Origin: Aurantimonas endophytica
Lineage (GTDB): Bacteria > Pseudomonadota > Alphaproteobacteria > Rhizobiales > Rhizobiaceae
DNA: 64,000 bases
Direction: 5' to 3'
Assembly: GCF_014196845.1 (NCBI RefSeq)
Contig: NZ_JACIEM010000001.1
Coordinates: 620,001-684,000, forward strand
The notes beneath the pieces are model-generated. The model had not been told where the DNA came from. It was given only the letters and a program-made list of their open reading frames with translations, and ran no database searches. The translations under genes and the position numbers were made by a program. Below are positions 26,725-35,530 of the stretch, piece by piece. Each line of letters begins with the position of its first letter. Position 1 is the first letter of the stretch.

Positions 26725-27338
26725 CGACTTATCCTCGCGAGCTGCCGCCCACTAATTGGGCTGACATCAACCTCAGGCTTGAGCTCTCGGTTTCGCAATC
26801 GCGTTCGGGTAATCGCCTGACGAACATTATCGAGACCGCAGATCCCGTGTGGGTAGTGACGCTCAAGACGATCCCGATCCGCCGGGAGGCTTTCACGGAA
26901 GTGGAGGCATGGTGGAATTCTCTCAGGGGCGGCCTTCGCAGCGCCATCTTCCGACATCCCGCATGGCCGGGGCCTCGCGCAAATAGGGACGACCTGACGC
27001 CAGCGCAGACGGTCGGGACGGTCGCGGTGATCGTCAACAGCGGAACCGTCTCGACCACGGGCCTTGCCGCTGGGCTGATCATCAGCCGCGGCGATTACGT
27101 GACGTTCTTCAACGGCATCCATCATCTAGCGCAGGTGACCGACACCTCTGGCGCAGGCACGACGCGGACGATCGAGTTCGAGCCGCCGTTCCCGCCAGGA
27201 TCGGCGTTTACCGGCGCAGCCGTCCACTTCGCCAATCCGAGCCTCTACATGCGCCCGGTGGCCGGGTCATTCCAGAAGTCCGGCGACATCCTGTTTCAGC
27301 AGGCTTCGTTCGAGCTGATCGAGACGAGGCTGCCGTGA
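26721..27338 (+). CDS. Distal tail protein
   Basis: 205 residues from a GTG overlapping the tape-measure stop. YPRELPPTNWADINLRLELSVSQSRSGNRLT and WWNSLRGGLRSAIFRHPAWPGPR, then a beta-rich C-terminus with SLYMRPVAGSFQKSGDILFQQASFELIETRLP. The position directly after the tape measure, and the beta content, fit a distal tail (Dit-like or lambda gpM-like) hub protein. The exact family is not certain. Confidence 0.8.
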   Translation: MTTYPRELPPTNWADINLRLELSVSQSRSGNRLTNIIETADPVWVVTLKTIPIRREAFTEVEAWWNSLRGGLRSAIFRHPAWPGPRANRDDLTPAQTVGTVAVIVNSGTVSTTGLAAGLIISRGDYVTFFNGIHHLAQVTDTSGAGTTRTIEFEPPFPPGSAFTGAAVHFANPSLYMRPVAGSFQKSGDILFQQASFELIETRLP

Positions 27339-27907
27339 GGCCCCTTAACGCAGACACGCTCACCCTGCTCGACGCGGGTCGGGCCGTCATCCGTGGCATG
27401 GTCCGCTTCGATTTCGGCACAGGCATCTACTGCTTCTGGAAAGGCTCGGCGCCGTTCGAATTCGAGGGGCGTACCTACCTGCCGGGCGGCGTGATCGAGG
27501 TAGACGACATCCAGGGCAGCTACGGCTCCGAAGCGGTTGGGCTCACCATGCGCCTGGCCGAGGCGCCAGACGACGGGCTGACGCCGGCGGTGCTCGCGAC
27601 GATCGAGCAGGAGGATTACCACCAGCGGCCAGTCACGATCTCGGATGCCTATTTCCATCCGGACACCAACGCCCTGCTGTTGGTCGAGCCGGTCTATCGC
27701 GGCCTGGTCGACGTCATCGACCACGAGTCGGGTGAGCAGTCCGCGCTGGTGATCCAGTGCGAGGGCCGGGCGCTGGACAACGTGAAGCCGGGCTTCCGGG
27801 TGCGCTCAACGGCCGACCAGCAGTCCATATGGCCGGGCGATCGGTTCTACGAGCACGCGGAGGTCTCGGGCAAGCAGGAGATATTCTGGGGGAGGGACAA
27901 GCCATGA
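27335..27907 (+). CDS. Tail tip hub protein (DUF2163/gpL-like)
   Basis: 190 residues starting with GTG in a GTGA overlap. It has FDFGTGIYCFWKGSAPFEFEGRTYLPGGVIEVDDIQGSYG and GLVDVIDHESGEQSALVIQCEGRALDNVKPGFR, matching small baseplate-hub proteins that assemble beneath the distal tail protein. Its C-terminus WGRDKP precedes a coupled peptidase-like gene. In lambda-like tails the order M-L-K-I-J matches this region. Confidence 0.83.
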   Translation: MRPLNADTLTLLDAGRAVIRGMVRFDFGTGIYCFWKGSAPFEFEGRTYLPGGVIEVDDIQGSYGSEAVGLTMRLAEAPDDGLTPAVLATIEQEDYHQRPVTISDAYFHPDTNALLLVEPVYRGLVDVIDHESGEQSALVIQCEGRALDNVKPGFRVRSTADQQSIWPGDRFYEHAEVSGKQEIFWGRDKP

Positions 27908-28308
27908 CCCGCATACCCGGCTGGGAAGAGGCGCTGGTTCGCGCGATCGAGGCGCACGCAGCGCTGCCGTTCGCCTGGGGCGCCAGCGACTGCGGCTACC
28001 TCGCCACCGACTGCATCGGGGCGATCACCGGCAAGGTGCCGTTCAAGACGTTCCGCGGCTACAGGACCGAGACCGGCGCGGCGAAGAAGCTGCTGAAAGC
28101 CGGTTTCGACGATATCGGCGACCTGTTCGCGTCCGCCTATGACGCGATCCCACCGGCCCTGGCGCAGCGCGGCGATGTCGGCACGATCGAGCGTGACGGC
28201 AAGGTCGGCGCCGCGGTCGTGACCTCTTTCGGCGTCGCGATCAAGACCGAGCACGGGGTCGGCTACGAGCCGATCACGGCGCTCTCCCGAGCCTTCCGCA
28301 TCGGATAA
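27904..28308 (+). CDS. NlpC/P60-like tail protein (DUF6950)
   Basis: 134 residues. LPFAWGASDCGYLATDCIGAITG has the WG..DC motif of the papain-like fold, with the catalytic Cys after SD; a possible partner His lies in TEHGVGYEP. This is the usual gpK-type position before the central tip protein, where the domain is thought to cut peptidoglycan during DNA injection. DUF6950 members often keep the fold with variable activity. Confidence 0.88.
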   Translation: MTRIPGWEEALVRAIEAHAALPFAWGASDCGYLATDCIGAITGKVPFKTFRGYRTETGAAKKLLKAGFDDIGDLFASAYDAIPPALAQRGDVGTIERDGKVGAAVVTSFGVAIKTEHGVGYEPITALSRAFRIG

Positions 28309-28311
28309 GCC

Positions 28312-30975
28312 ATGCCATTCATCGCACCAGCCATCGCGGCCATCGGCGCTGCGGCCACCGGCATTGCATCGTTCGTTGGCGGGCTCGGCATCGTCGGTCA
28401 GGCGCTGCTCGGCATCGGGCTCAACTTCGCTGTCAGCGCGCTCCGGGGCGACCAGAAGCAGGAACCTGTCAGCGGCACACAGTTGCAGGTGCAGTACGGC
28501 GCCGATCGGCCGCGTGAGGTCGCAGTCGGGCTGGTCGCAGTCGCGGGGCATGATGTCTACACGAACACCTACGGCGCTTCGAACAAGTACATGCAGAAGG
28601 TGTTCGTGCTGTCGGACTTTCCGGTCACGGCGCTAACGCGGATTGCGGTCAACGGCGAGTGGCGCGCGATCAATTGGGGCAACGTCGAGGGTCGGGGCGC
28701 ACAGGTCACCGGGTTCGAGAAGGACGTTCTGCGCATCCGGTTCTACGACGGGCGGCACACCGCGCTGCAGGCGGCCGAGTTCGGCGAGCACGGCCTCGTC
28801 GGCTCGTCCAACCCGGCCGGGCGATGGACGGCGGACCATGTCGGCAAGGCGACTTCGTTCGTCGTCGTCAACGCCCGCTTCGACGACGAAGAGATGGCCT
28901 CGCTGCCGCAGTTCCTGTTCGAGTTCCAGGGGGCGCCGCTCTATGACGTGCGCAAGGATACGACCGCCGGCGGCGCCGGGGCGCAACGCTGGAACGATGT
29001 GGCGACGTGGGAGTATTCCGAGAACCCGATCGTCCAGGCCTACAATTACGAGCGCGGCTTCTTCGCCAACGGCCAGTTGCTGGTCGGCAAGGGCGTGCCG
29101 GTGGCGGATCTTCCCGCTGCGCCATGGATGTCGGCTGCGAACGTCTGCGACGAGAGCACGCCCACCCGGTCGCTCCGCTACCGGGCAGGGGCGCTGTTCT
29201 CCACCAGCGATGGCGTCACGCATTCGGACAATCTCGCTCCTGTGCTCGAGGCGTGCAGCGGCGGCCTGTTCTACCTGGTCGACGGCGACCATCCGATCGT
29301 CGGCGCCAACCAGCCGGTGGTCGCGACACTCACCGACGACGACATCATTGTCGGCAGCCCGCGGCAGTTCCGGGCCAAGCGGTCGCGCTCGGATCTCGTC
29401 AACACCGTCTTCGGCACCTACAACTCACCGGACGATCTGTGGGCGGCCACGTCCTACGACCCCCGCTCCTCGGCGCCGGCGCTTGCGGCCGATCGCGAGC
29501 GCCATGCGAAGGCGCTTAACTTCGGGGCGGTGTTCGTCGCCAGCCAGGCGTCGGACCTCGCCGAGGCGGCGCTGCGCCGGGCACGCTATCAGGCGTCCGA
29601 GACGGTCATCGTCCGGCCGCGCTGGATCGTTCTGGAGCCCGGCGACTGGATCTCGCTCGCCAGCGCCCGCTACGGCACGCGGACCTATCAGGTGGTTGGC
29701 CGCTCGCTCGGCGCGCTGAACGCCAATGGCGCCCGCAACGTGACTCTGACGCTCGATGAGGTCGGCAACGGCATCTACGACAGCTCGGTGGTCATTCCCG
29801 AGCGGCCTCCGCGCATATCGCCCGGCTTCCCGGTGCGGCTGTCTACGCTGCAGGGTTTCATCGCCTATGCGAGCCAGGTCACCAACGCAGCGGGCAGGGC
29901 GCTGCCTGCGATCACGGTGCAGTGGGATCTGATCGACGACGTGACGGTCGATGCCGTTGTCATCGAATATTGGAAGTCGGACGATCCGGCGCGTCGCATT
30001 CAGGCGACGTTCGATCGAGCATCTGTCAGCGGTGTGGTGGCTGAGGGTCTGGTGCCGCGGACCTCCTACACGCTGCAGGGAACGGTGGTGACCAACCCGC
30101 CGCGCAACACGTTCTTCTCGGCGCCGCAGATCGTCACGACGCTGACGGAGGACCTGGCGGCCGAGCTCGCCGACCTGCAGGAGGATATCCAGGAGATCCT
30201 GCGGTTCGGGCCGGAGAGCCTCGCGCGGTTCGAGGAGCTTCTCGAAGGCCTCGCGGCAACGATCGCCACGACCAATGTCGTCCAGCACAGCGAGGCCGAA
30301 AACGCCAACGCCTCCCTCATCGAGGAACGCACCACGCGAGCGACAGAGACCGAGGCTCTGGCCAGGCGCACCGACGGGGTGGTGGCGGAACTGACTGACG
30401 TCGCCACGCTTGCCACCGGGACCGCGACTGTTGTTGAAACGATGGAGGGGCGTGTCACCCTCACAGAGGAGGGGCTTGCAGTCGCTGCCGAGCGTCAGGA
30501 AATAGTAGAGTCCCGGATCGACAGCGTCGAGGGCGTCAACCTCGGCCAAGCCAACGCGCTCAACTCGCTGTCTACTTCGGTGACGCAGCAGGGCAACTCG
30601 ATTACGGCGCAGGCAAATCTCATCAGCGGCGTGCAGGCGACGGTGGGCGAAGTCTCGGCGCAGGGGCTGTTCAGCACGCAGGTCGTGGCAGGGGGAAGCG
30701 GCGGCAGCGTTCGGCTTGCGCTCCTGGCTCGCGTCACCGCCGGGTCAGGCTACACTCAGACAGGCATCTTCCTCGACATCACTAACGGCGTTGGAACCGT
30801 CCTGATCGACGCGAACCGCTTCATCATCACCGACGGCGCGAACCCGAACGTCTTTCCGTTCGTCGTGCAGGGCGGCATCGTGAAGCTCGCCATTGCCCGG
30901 TTCCAGCAGCTCATCTCCGACAATGGCAAGATGCTGATCGACGGGTCGGGCGGGACTATTTCGATCTATGACTAG
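28312..30975 (+). CDS. Central tail tip / host specificity protein (gpJ-like)
   Basis: 887 residues. The N-terminus (FIAPAIAAIGAAATGIASFVGGLGIVGQALLGIGLNFAVSALRG) has hydrophobic gpI-like segments and is fused to a hub region (VQYGADRPREVAVGLVAVAGHDVYTN, YGASNKYMQKVFVLSDFPV). A phage tail 'insertase' domain near 380-500, a fibronectin-like segment (~525-610), a long coiled coil (~635-800) and a terminal beta domain, FSTQVVAGGSGGSVRLALLA, follow. It contacts the receptor and forms the tail tip. The stop overlaps the next gene by eight bases. Confidence 0.92.
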   Translation: MPFIAPAIAAIGAAATGIASFVGGLGIVGQALLGIGLNFAVSALRGDQKQEPVSGTQLQVQYGADRPREVAVGLVAVAGHDVYTNTYGASNKYMQKVFVLSDFPVTALTRIAVNGEWRAINWGNVEGRGAQVTGFEKDVLRIRFYDGRHTALQAAEFGEHGLVGSSNPAGRWTADHVGKATSFVVVNARFDDEEMASLPQFLFEFQGAPLYDVRKDTTAGGAGAQRWNDVATWEYSENPIVQAYNYERGFFANGQLLVGKGVPVADLPAAPWMSAANVCDESTPTRSLRYRAGALFSTSDGVTHSDNLAPVLEACSGGLFYLVDGDHPIVGANQPVVATLTDDDIIVGSPRQFRAKRSRSDLVNTVFGTYNSPDDLWAATSYDPRSSAPALAADRERHAKALNFGAVFVASQASDLAEAALRRARYQASETVIVRPRWIVLEPGDWISLASARYGTRTYQVVGRSLGALNANGARNVTLTLDEVGNGIYDSSVVIPERPPRISPGFPVRLSTLQGFIAYASQVTNAAGRALPAITVQWDLIDDVTVDAVVIEYWKSDDPARRIQATFDRASVSGVVAEGLVPRTSYTLQGTVVTNPPRNTFFSAPQIVTTLTEDLAAELADLQEDIQEILRFGPESLARFEELLEGLAATIATTNVVQHSEAENANASLIEERTTRATETEALARRTDGVVAELTDVATLATGTATVVETMEGRVTLTEEGLAVAAERQEIVESRIDSVEGVNLGQANALNSLSTSVTQQGNSITAQANLISGVQATVGEVSAQGLFSTQVVAGGSGGSVRLALLARVTAGSGYTQTGIFLDITNGVGTVLIDANRFIITDGANPNVFPFVVQGGIVKLAIARFQQLISDNGKMLIDGSGGTISIYD

Positions 30976-31423
30976 GCGACTTTATGCCGGCCCTGCCGGA
31001 TTGCTGATCAGCCGCGTCGGCTATGAAGCCGTGCCGGGGATGCAGGAGGCAGGCAAGGCTTTCGACAGCAACTGGCCGTTCGCGGGTCTGGTCGTAGGGA
31101 GCGGTAGCTATTCCGACCCTGCGCCCCCGCTCACGCGGCCGAACGGCAACGTCACGCCCGAGTGGTCTGCCACCGCCACGCCGCGAACGCTGGTGATCGG
31201 GCAGAGCATAGCGAACGCCTACTCCCATCTGGCGGTGATCTTCATGTGGCTGAACACGCTGGGCGAACAGCGGATCGACGTGCTGCCGGCGTTCTTCGCG
31301 ACTGCCAACACGCTGACCTCGCCGCGCAAATTCGAGATCCTGACGAACGGCGTCAACAACCCGCCGAGCAATGCTTACGAGCGCTTCACAGCACCGCGCG
31401 GCTTCGTCATTCTGGGGGCCTAG
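30968..31423 (+). CDS. Tail-tip accessory protein 1 (paralogue trio)
   Basis: 151 residues: MTRRLYAGPAGLLISRVGYE then AVPGMQEAGKAFDSNWPFAG and a beta-rich remainder ending ERFTAPRGFVILGA. It shares a motif (R-hydrophobic-Y-x-x-P, ISRxGYEA, FDSN) with the two genes that follow, so the three are diverged copies. The position between gpJ-like protein and fibre suggests a tip or receptor-binding role. No known family. Confidence 0.8.
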   Translation: MTRRLYAGPAGLLISRVGYEAVPGMQEAGKAFDSNWPFAGLVVGSGSYSDPAPPLTRPNGNVTPEWSATATPRTLVIGQSIANAYSHLAVIFMWLNTLGEQRIDVLPAFFATANTLTSPRKFEILTNGVNNPPSNAYERFTAPRGFVILGA

Positions 31424-31900
31424 ATGGCGAAGCGGGTTTCGCTGGGGCGTCACGTGGACGGCAGCTTCGGATTGAGGATATCGCCGCCAGGAGCGGACGT
31501 CGACAACCCGGGTGCTGCCCGCCTCTTCGATACCAACATCGCCCAGCTCCAGCCGATCTTCCGGTTCAGCTATCCGACGACCACGACGGTGACGGCTCGC
31601 GCAACGCCGACCCCGTACGGCCTCATCGGGTTGAGCTACAACGCCACCACCACAGCGACAGTCGCTTTCCCCTATGCCCTGCCGTTCGTGCCGCTGATCG
31701 TCATGTCCTACGACGCCTCGTTCAATGGGGGAGCCGACGTGTTCAGGGGAACGGCAAACTCGAACACGCGCGCCGAGATGTTTGTCACCGCGAACGGGTC
31801 TCAGCTGACGTCGCGGCTGGTCTTCGTCCTTAGCGCCGCCAACACGATCGACTACCCGCCGATCCATACCGCCATCGTCTACAACTGGCCCTGGTCATGA
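31424..31900 (+). CDS. Tail-tip accessory protein 2 (paralogue trio)
   Basis: 158 residues, starting directly after the previous stop. MAKRVSLGRHVDGSFGLRIS then PPGADVDNPGAARLFDTNIA shows the trio motif in altered form. The rest is beta-strand rich with many Thr (SYPTTTTVTARATPTPYGL), ending TAIVYNWPWS. Probably a jelly-roll-like domain exposed on the tail tip. No known family. Confidence 0.78.
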   Translation: MAKRVSLGRHVDGSFGLRISPPGADVDNPGAARLFDTNIAQLQPIFRFSYPTTTTVTARATPTPYGLIGLSYNATTTATVAFPYALPFVPLIVMSYDASFNGGADVFRGTANSNTRAEMFVTANGSQLTSRLVFVLSAANTIDYPPIHTAIVYNWPWS

Positions 31901-32292
31901 GCCTGCGCGTCTACGCTGCACCAACATTCGTCCAGGTGTCCAAGCCGGGGTTCGACGCGACCAGCGGGAACCCACTCCACCTGGTCTTCTCATCGAACTT
32001 CTACGGCCATGGTGGCGGCATCAAAGGAACCGTGGTCACCACCCCGGGGCCGATCGGAAGCAACGGCTTCCACGATCCGACGGACAGCTTCATCCTCCTG
32101 CCGCCGGGCACCGGCATCCCGGTCTACTTCATCTGGCAGCGAAACATCGACCAGACCTATGCCGAGTACGGGCGAGGGATTCGCGGTTGGTTCGCACGGA
32201 TCATCCCGGAAGGCACGCACATCCAGCTGAACGTGACCGCCTCCTACAACGCCATTTTCGACTACATGATCTATCGGAGGGACGTTGCGTGA
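31897..32292 (+). CDS. Tail-tip accessory protein 3 (paralogue trio)
   Basis: 131 residues, ATGA-coupled to copy 2. MSLRVYAAPTFVQVSKPGFD then ATSGNPLHLVFSSNFYGHGG repeats the motif RxYxxP, VSKPGFDA, F-S-S-N. The C-terminal half is beta-rich with EYGRGIRGWFARIIPEGTHIQLNV. As a colinear relative of copies 1 and 2 it supports a duplicated structural domain. Confidence 0.78.
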   Translation: MSLRVYAAPTFVQVSKPGFDATSGNPLHLVFSSNFYGHGGGIKGTVVTTPGPIGSNGFHDPTDSFILLPPGTGIPVYFIWQRNIDQTYAEYGRGIRGWFARIIPEGTHIQLNVTASYNAIFDYMIYRRDVA

Positions 32293-32699
32293 TCGTGATC
32301 TACAACGAGGACGGCCGGATCACCCAGACCATTGACGACCCGGTGACGCCTGAAGTGATCGACGGTCTGGAACGAGCCGGCGTCCGGCATGTCCGCGTGA
32401 CGCCGGACCAGTTCGACGGCCTGATCGATCTCTTCACCGGCCACCACATCTCCGAGGGCTGCCTGACGAAGCGTCCGGTCATGGAAGCCCTGGTGTCGAA
32501 GAGCGACATCAAGGCGGATGGCAAGCACAAGGCCGTCATTCGCGGCCTGCCCAGGCCCTGCGTCGTGCGCATCGACGGGCAGCCCATCGAGCGGAAGGGC
32601 GGGACGATCACCCTGACCGCTGACGTGCCGGCCACGTACCGAGTCGAGGTCGACCATTGGCCCTACCTGCCGTGGTCAGCGGAGATCGTCGCCACATGA
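32289..32699 (+). CDS. Hypothetical tail-region protein
   Basis: 136 residues from a GTG in a GTGA overlap, with GGAGGG upstream. It has an N-terminal alpha/beta unit (VIVIYNEDGRITQTIDDPVTPEVIDGLERAGVRHVRVTP) and a beta-rich C-terminal unit (KADGKHKAVIRGLPRPCVVRIDGQPIERKGGTITLTADVPATYRVEVDHWPYLPW). The second part looks like an Ig-like strand bundle. No family known. It is coupled to the following gene. Confidence 0.75.
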   Translation: MIVIYNEDGRITQTIDDPVTPEVIDGLERAGVRHVRVTPDQFDGLIDLFTGHHISEGCLTKRPVMEALVSKSDIKADGKHKAVIRGLPRPCVVRIDGQPIERKGGTITLTADVPATYRVEVDHWPYLPWSAEIVAT

Positions 32700-33052
32700 A
32701 GATGACCAAGGACATGACGGCATTCCGGGCCGTGGCAGAGGCGCGGCTCAACAAGATCTTCGCAGAGCGTCACGCGGCCATTCTCGGACCCCTGTACGCC
32801 GTCCATGCACGCAAGGCGGCCGACGCCGCTTGCGTTGTTGCGTCCGACGTCTCGTCCCTCCTGCTGGCACCAGAGGCCAAGCGCCGAGGCGTCTCCGAGA
32901 AGACCCTCGCGGCACAGGTTTTGATCCGGGCGAACCGCCAGTCAGCCATACTCGGCCTGCTCGAAGCGGAGCGTCAGGACGCACAGGCAGAGATAGCCGC
33001 GGCCAAGTCTCCAGCCGAACTCGACAGTATCCTCGCCGTTCACGGCGGCTGA
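32696..33052 (+). CDS. Hypothetical helical tail-region protein
   Basis: 118 residues, ATGA-coupled to the previous gene. It is almost entirely helical: MTKDMTAFRAVAEARLNKIF, ERHAAILGPLYAVHARKAADAACVV, LLEAERQDAQAEIAAAKSP. It may be an assembly chaperone or connector for the fibre encoded next. No recognised family. Confidence 0.72.
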   Translation: MKMTKDMTAFRAVAEARLNKIFAERHAAILGPLYAVHARKAADAACVVASDVSSLLLAPEAKRRGVSEKTLAAQVLIRANRQSAILGLLEAERQDAQAEIAAAKSPAELDSILAVHGG

Positions 33053-33089
33053 CACCCTTCAGCATTCTCACACATCGCAGGAGCGCCCC

Positions 33090-34268
33090 ATGCCGGTGCA
33101 ACCCTTCTACGCGACCGGCACCGCCACGGTGACGAGCGGCAGCGAGACCGTGACCGGGACCGGCACGGCGTGGGCAATCCAAGTCATCAACGGCGGTGAG
33201 TTCTCGCGGCAGGGGCTTAGCATCCCGATCGTGGCGATCAACAGCAACACGTCCTTGACGCTGGCCTACCCATGGCCCGGCGCCACGTCGACCGGCGCCT
33301 ATGCAATCTCGCTGGGCAATGCTGCGTCGGCCTCAGCGATCGAGGCGAACAAGCGGCTGGCCGAGCTGGTCGCGCAATTGGCAGACATCAGCCCATTCGT
33401 CCGGTCGCTGTTCGATGATGCCGATGCTGCGGCGGTTCGTGCGTCGCTCGGCGTGCTTGCATCGGCTTCGGCCGGAGCTACTGGCGCGGAGATCCTTGCG
33501 ACCACGACTCCCGCGCAAGCCAGGGCAGCTATCGGGGCGACGGTTACGGGCTCCGCGCTGATCACTGCCGCAAATGCTGCCGCCGCGCGGGTGGCGGTGG
33601 GTGCAACCACTACGGGCTCGGCGCTCATCACGGCGGCGGATGCTGCAGCGGCAAGAACGGCGGCGGGAATAACAGCCAACGGATCATCGGTCGTAACCGG
33701 GGCTACTGGGACGGGTGTGGCTCTTGCGACGGCGGCAAGCGCTGCGGCGGCCCGAACGGCGTTGGGCAGGCCCACCCACGTCATCTCGACCACGACAATT
33801 GTTGCCGGGGCGTCCTTCTTGGATATCAATGTGCCCGCCGGCTACAGCTCCTTCGAAGCGGACATTACGGGGCTGTTCCCTTCGACGACAAATGCTTTTT
33901 TCGTCGGCTATTGGGTCGACAGCGCCTTGGCGCAGACAGGCTACTACGGGGACATCACCTTTAGCTCGGCCACGAGCACAATTTCTAGGACTACGATCAG
34001 CAACGGCTCTGCATTCCAAATCTCTGCAGGCGTCGCCGCCACCGTGTCCGAGGGCATTTCAGGGCGGCTGAATATCTACCCCGGCGGGGGCGGAGTTCGG
34101 CCTTCGCTCATTTCCAGCGTCTTCCATTGGAACGGCGCCGGCATCCCTCAGTCTGTCGGCGCTTCCGGGCAAGTTCTCAGCAACTCCCGGATCGTCGCAT
34201 TCCGCGTCAGACCCCTAGCGGGAACCCTCGGTGGCGGGACCATCGTGCTGAAAGGTATTCCAGAATGA
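33090..34268 (+). CDS. Tail fibre protein with 22-residue repeats
   Basis: 392 residues. The N-terminus (MPVQPFYATGTATVTSGSET, VTGTGTAWA) is a tail-attachment beta domain. Residues ~100-235 hold Ala-rich repeats of the phage fibre type (D/N-AAAAR-xA-xG-xT). Two are clear 22-residue units and the flanking ones are diverged. The C-terminal ~150 residues are a beta domain (GYSSFEADITGLFP, FFVGYWVDSALAQTGYYGDITFS), the probable receptor-binding tip. ATGA-coupled to the next small gene. Confidence 0.9.
   Translation: MPVQPFYATGTATVTSGSETVTGTGTAWAIQVINGGEFSRQGLSIPIVAINSNTSLTLAYPWPGATSTGAYAISLGNAASASAIEANKRLAELVAQLADISPFVRSLFDDADAAAVRASLGVLASASAGATGAEILATTTPAQARAAIGATVTGSALITAANAAAARVAVGATTTGSALITAADAAAARTAAGITANGSSVVTGATGTGVALATAASAAAARTALGRPTHVISTTTIVAGASFLDINVPAGYSSFEADITGLFPSTTNAFFVGYWVDSALAQTGYYGDITFSSATSTISRTTISNGSAFQISAGVAATVSEGISGRLNIYPGGGGVRPSLISSVFHWNGAGIPQSVGASGQVLSNSRIVAFRVRPLAGTLGGGTIVLKGIPE
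33546..33677 (+). repeat. 66-bp tandem repeats inside the fibre gene
   Basis: Two imperfect 66-bp units (33546-33611, 33612-33677) starting ACGGGCTC[CG]GCGCT, encoding TGSALITAAxAAAARxAxG. They are a likely site of copy-number change by recombination that keeps the frame. Confidence 0.7.
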
Positions 34269-34618
34269 TCAGCGCGCCTTTCAGAATGGAAGAAAACGAG
34301 GTCATTCCACTGACCGTGGCGGAGATCGCCGCGCTCGCGGCAGCGGAAGCCGCGTTGGCCGACGCCCCGCCACTGGTGCCGGCTTTCATTACACCTCTGC
34401 AGGCTCGCAACGGCCTTAGAGAGTGGGGCATCGGTCGAACCGAGATCAGCGCGTTCTTTGATGAGATCGAGGACACTCTAGCCAGGGAGGCGGCGCAGGA
34501 TGCTTGGGAGTACGCCACGCAAATCGATCGATCTGACCCGCTCGTCGCCGCCTGTGCTGCCTTCCTCGGCAAGACGGAGGCGGAGCTTGATCAGTTCTTT
34601 ATCGACGCAGTCGCGTGA
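34265..34618 (+). CDS. Fibre-associated small protein (putative fibre chaperone)
   Basis: 117 residues, ATGA-coupled to the fibre gene. Contains LTVAEIAALAAAEAALADAPP, then TPLQARNGLREWGIGRTEISAFFDEIEDTLAREAAQDAWEYATQIDRSDPLVAACAAFLG. Proteins of this type, with the 'TP.QaR..L...Gi' pattern after a fibre, are found in many phages and are thought to be assembly aids. The role is inferred from position. Confidence 0.8.
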   Translation: MISAPFRMEENEVIPLTVAEIAALAAAEAALADAPPLVPAFITPLQARNGLREWGIGRTEISAFFDEIEDTLAREAAQDAWEYATQIDRSDPLVAACAAFLGKTEAELDQFFIDAVA

Positions 34619-34815
34619 TTTTCCGCAGGGGCTGCCTGATGAGTCCTGGCGCTTAGGGCAGACGACGCTCGGCAATTGGCGATGAACTCAAGCCGCTGCC
34701 GCAATGACCAAACGTCCTCGAACATCTGGAGATAGTAGGCGACCTCCATCGGCTCGGGTTTCTCCCCCAGAATGAGCGAGTAATATCCAATTACGTCGTG
34801 CGTCGTCAGCGCCAT
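34591..34815 (-). CDS. Small leftward hypothetical protein
   Basis: 74 residues from ATG at 34815 with AGGAG six bases upstream: MALTTHDVIGYYSLILGEKP, then EPMEVAYYLQMFEDVWSLRQRLEFIANC and a low-complexity tail. Its 3' end overlaps the end of the convergent rightward gene by 28 bases. The strong ribosome site supports it, but no homologue is known to me. Confidence 0.55.
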   Translation of the reverse strand: MALTTHDVIGYYSLILGEKPEPMEVAYYLQMFEDVWSLRQRLEFIANCRASSALSARTHQAAPAENHATASIKN

Positions 34816-34953
34816 GCATGCTCCTGCATTCCAAAGCGCACCTTCGGGTAACGCATAGACAGGGTAGCCGCGACGGATGAACCCAGCATGACCAGCTCCT
34901 CCCTCTATGTCAGGCAAGCGGCTCTCTCTTTGGTTGCACATGCCACCACCCAC

Positions 34954-34974
34954 ACGGCCGCCTTGAGCGGCCGT
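34954..34974 (+). terminator. Rho-independent terminator
   Basis: ACGGCCGC-CTTGA-GCGGCCGT stem-loop followed by TTCTT. It follows the rightward tail/fibre operon after the convergent small gene. The T-run is on the rightward side, and the stem is very stable. Confidence 0.7.
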
Positions 34975-35051
34975 TTTCTTGCGCCCGTCACCCACAGGAG
35001 AACCACCATGCAACGCACTTCACAGGGACGTGCTCTCCTTATGCTGCATTC

Positions 35052-35432
35052 TTATTTCTGTACCTTCAGCCTACTGAACGCCAGCAGACAGCAGCCGATC
35101 AACAGGGGCAGCGCCATCGTGTAGCCCGTGTCCTCAATCGACTGTGCGATCAGGGTCATGGCCGGCTGACCTTTGACGTAGAAGTCATTGAGTTCATTGA
35201 GGCACTGCACAGCAAGGACGATGAGAAGGGCAATGCGGGGCGACCGCCACGCTGCGAGTGCAGCGAGGAAAATCATCAAGCCGATAATCACGTGCAGAGT
35301 TGGCTCGTACACGCCCGTAGTGGCCACGAGAGATTGCTTGAGCTCGTATAGAAACGGAATGACGCACCTGCGCTCTGTCGCGAGCGCCTCCCTGTTGGCC
35401 CGCTGCCAGTAGGCGGCTCGCCCCGATCGCAC
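35052..35432 (-). CDS. Three-helix membrane protein (holin-like position)
   Basis: About 126 residues, with GTG at 35432 as tentative start; the conserved part begins IPFLYELKQSLVATTGVYEP. Three hydrophobic segments (LHVIIGLMIFLAALAA, RIALLIVLAVQCL, MALPLLIGCCLLAF) surround a conserved-looking LNELNDFYVKGQ. The start is not fixed by a ribosome site. Orientation is opposite to the lysis genes, so a holin role is only a possibility. Confidence 0.55.
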   Translation of the reverse strand: MRSGRAAYWQRANREALATERRCVIPFLYELKQSLVATTGVYEPTLHVIIGLMIFLAALAAWRSPRIALLIVLAVQCLNELNDFYVKGQPAMTLIAQSIEDTGYTMALPLLIGCCLLAFSRLKVQK

Positions 35433-35476
35433 AAGCTCAACGGATCGCGCAGGTCGCCCAAAGAACTGTGACTCCC

Positions 35477-35502
35477 GCCCGCCCGGTCCTGCCGCGGCGG
35501 GC
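35477..35502 (+). terminator. Terminator just before the endolysin gene
   Basis: GCCCGCC / GGCGGGC stem with a twelve-base loop followed by TTTTTCTT. It is 24 bases upstream of the endolysin start, so it may attenuate or insulate lysis-gene expression. Confidence 0.65.
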
Positions 35503-35530
35503 TTTTTCTTGCCACCACAGGAGACCGACA

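Noticed and set aside
15722-34618. Gene transfer agent cluster instead of a prophage
   Set aside because: Some tail genes look GTA-like, but the block is bounded by att repeats and has its own integrase, primase-helicase, HNH, small terminase and lysis genes, so it is a prophage.
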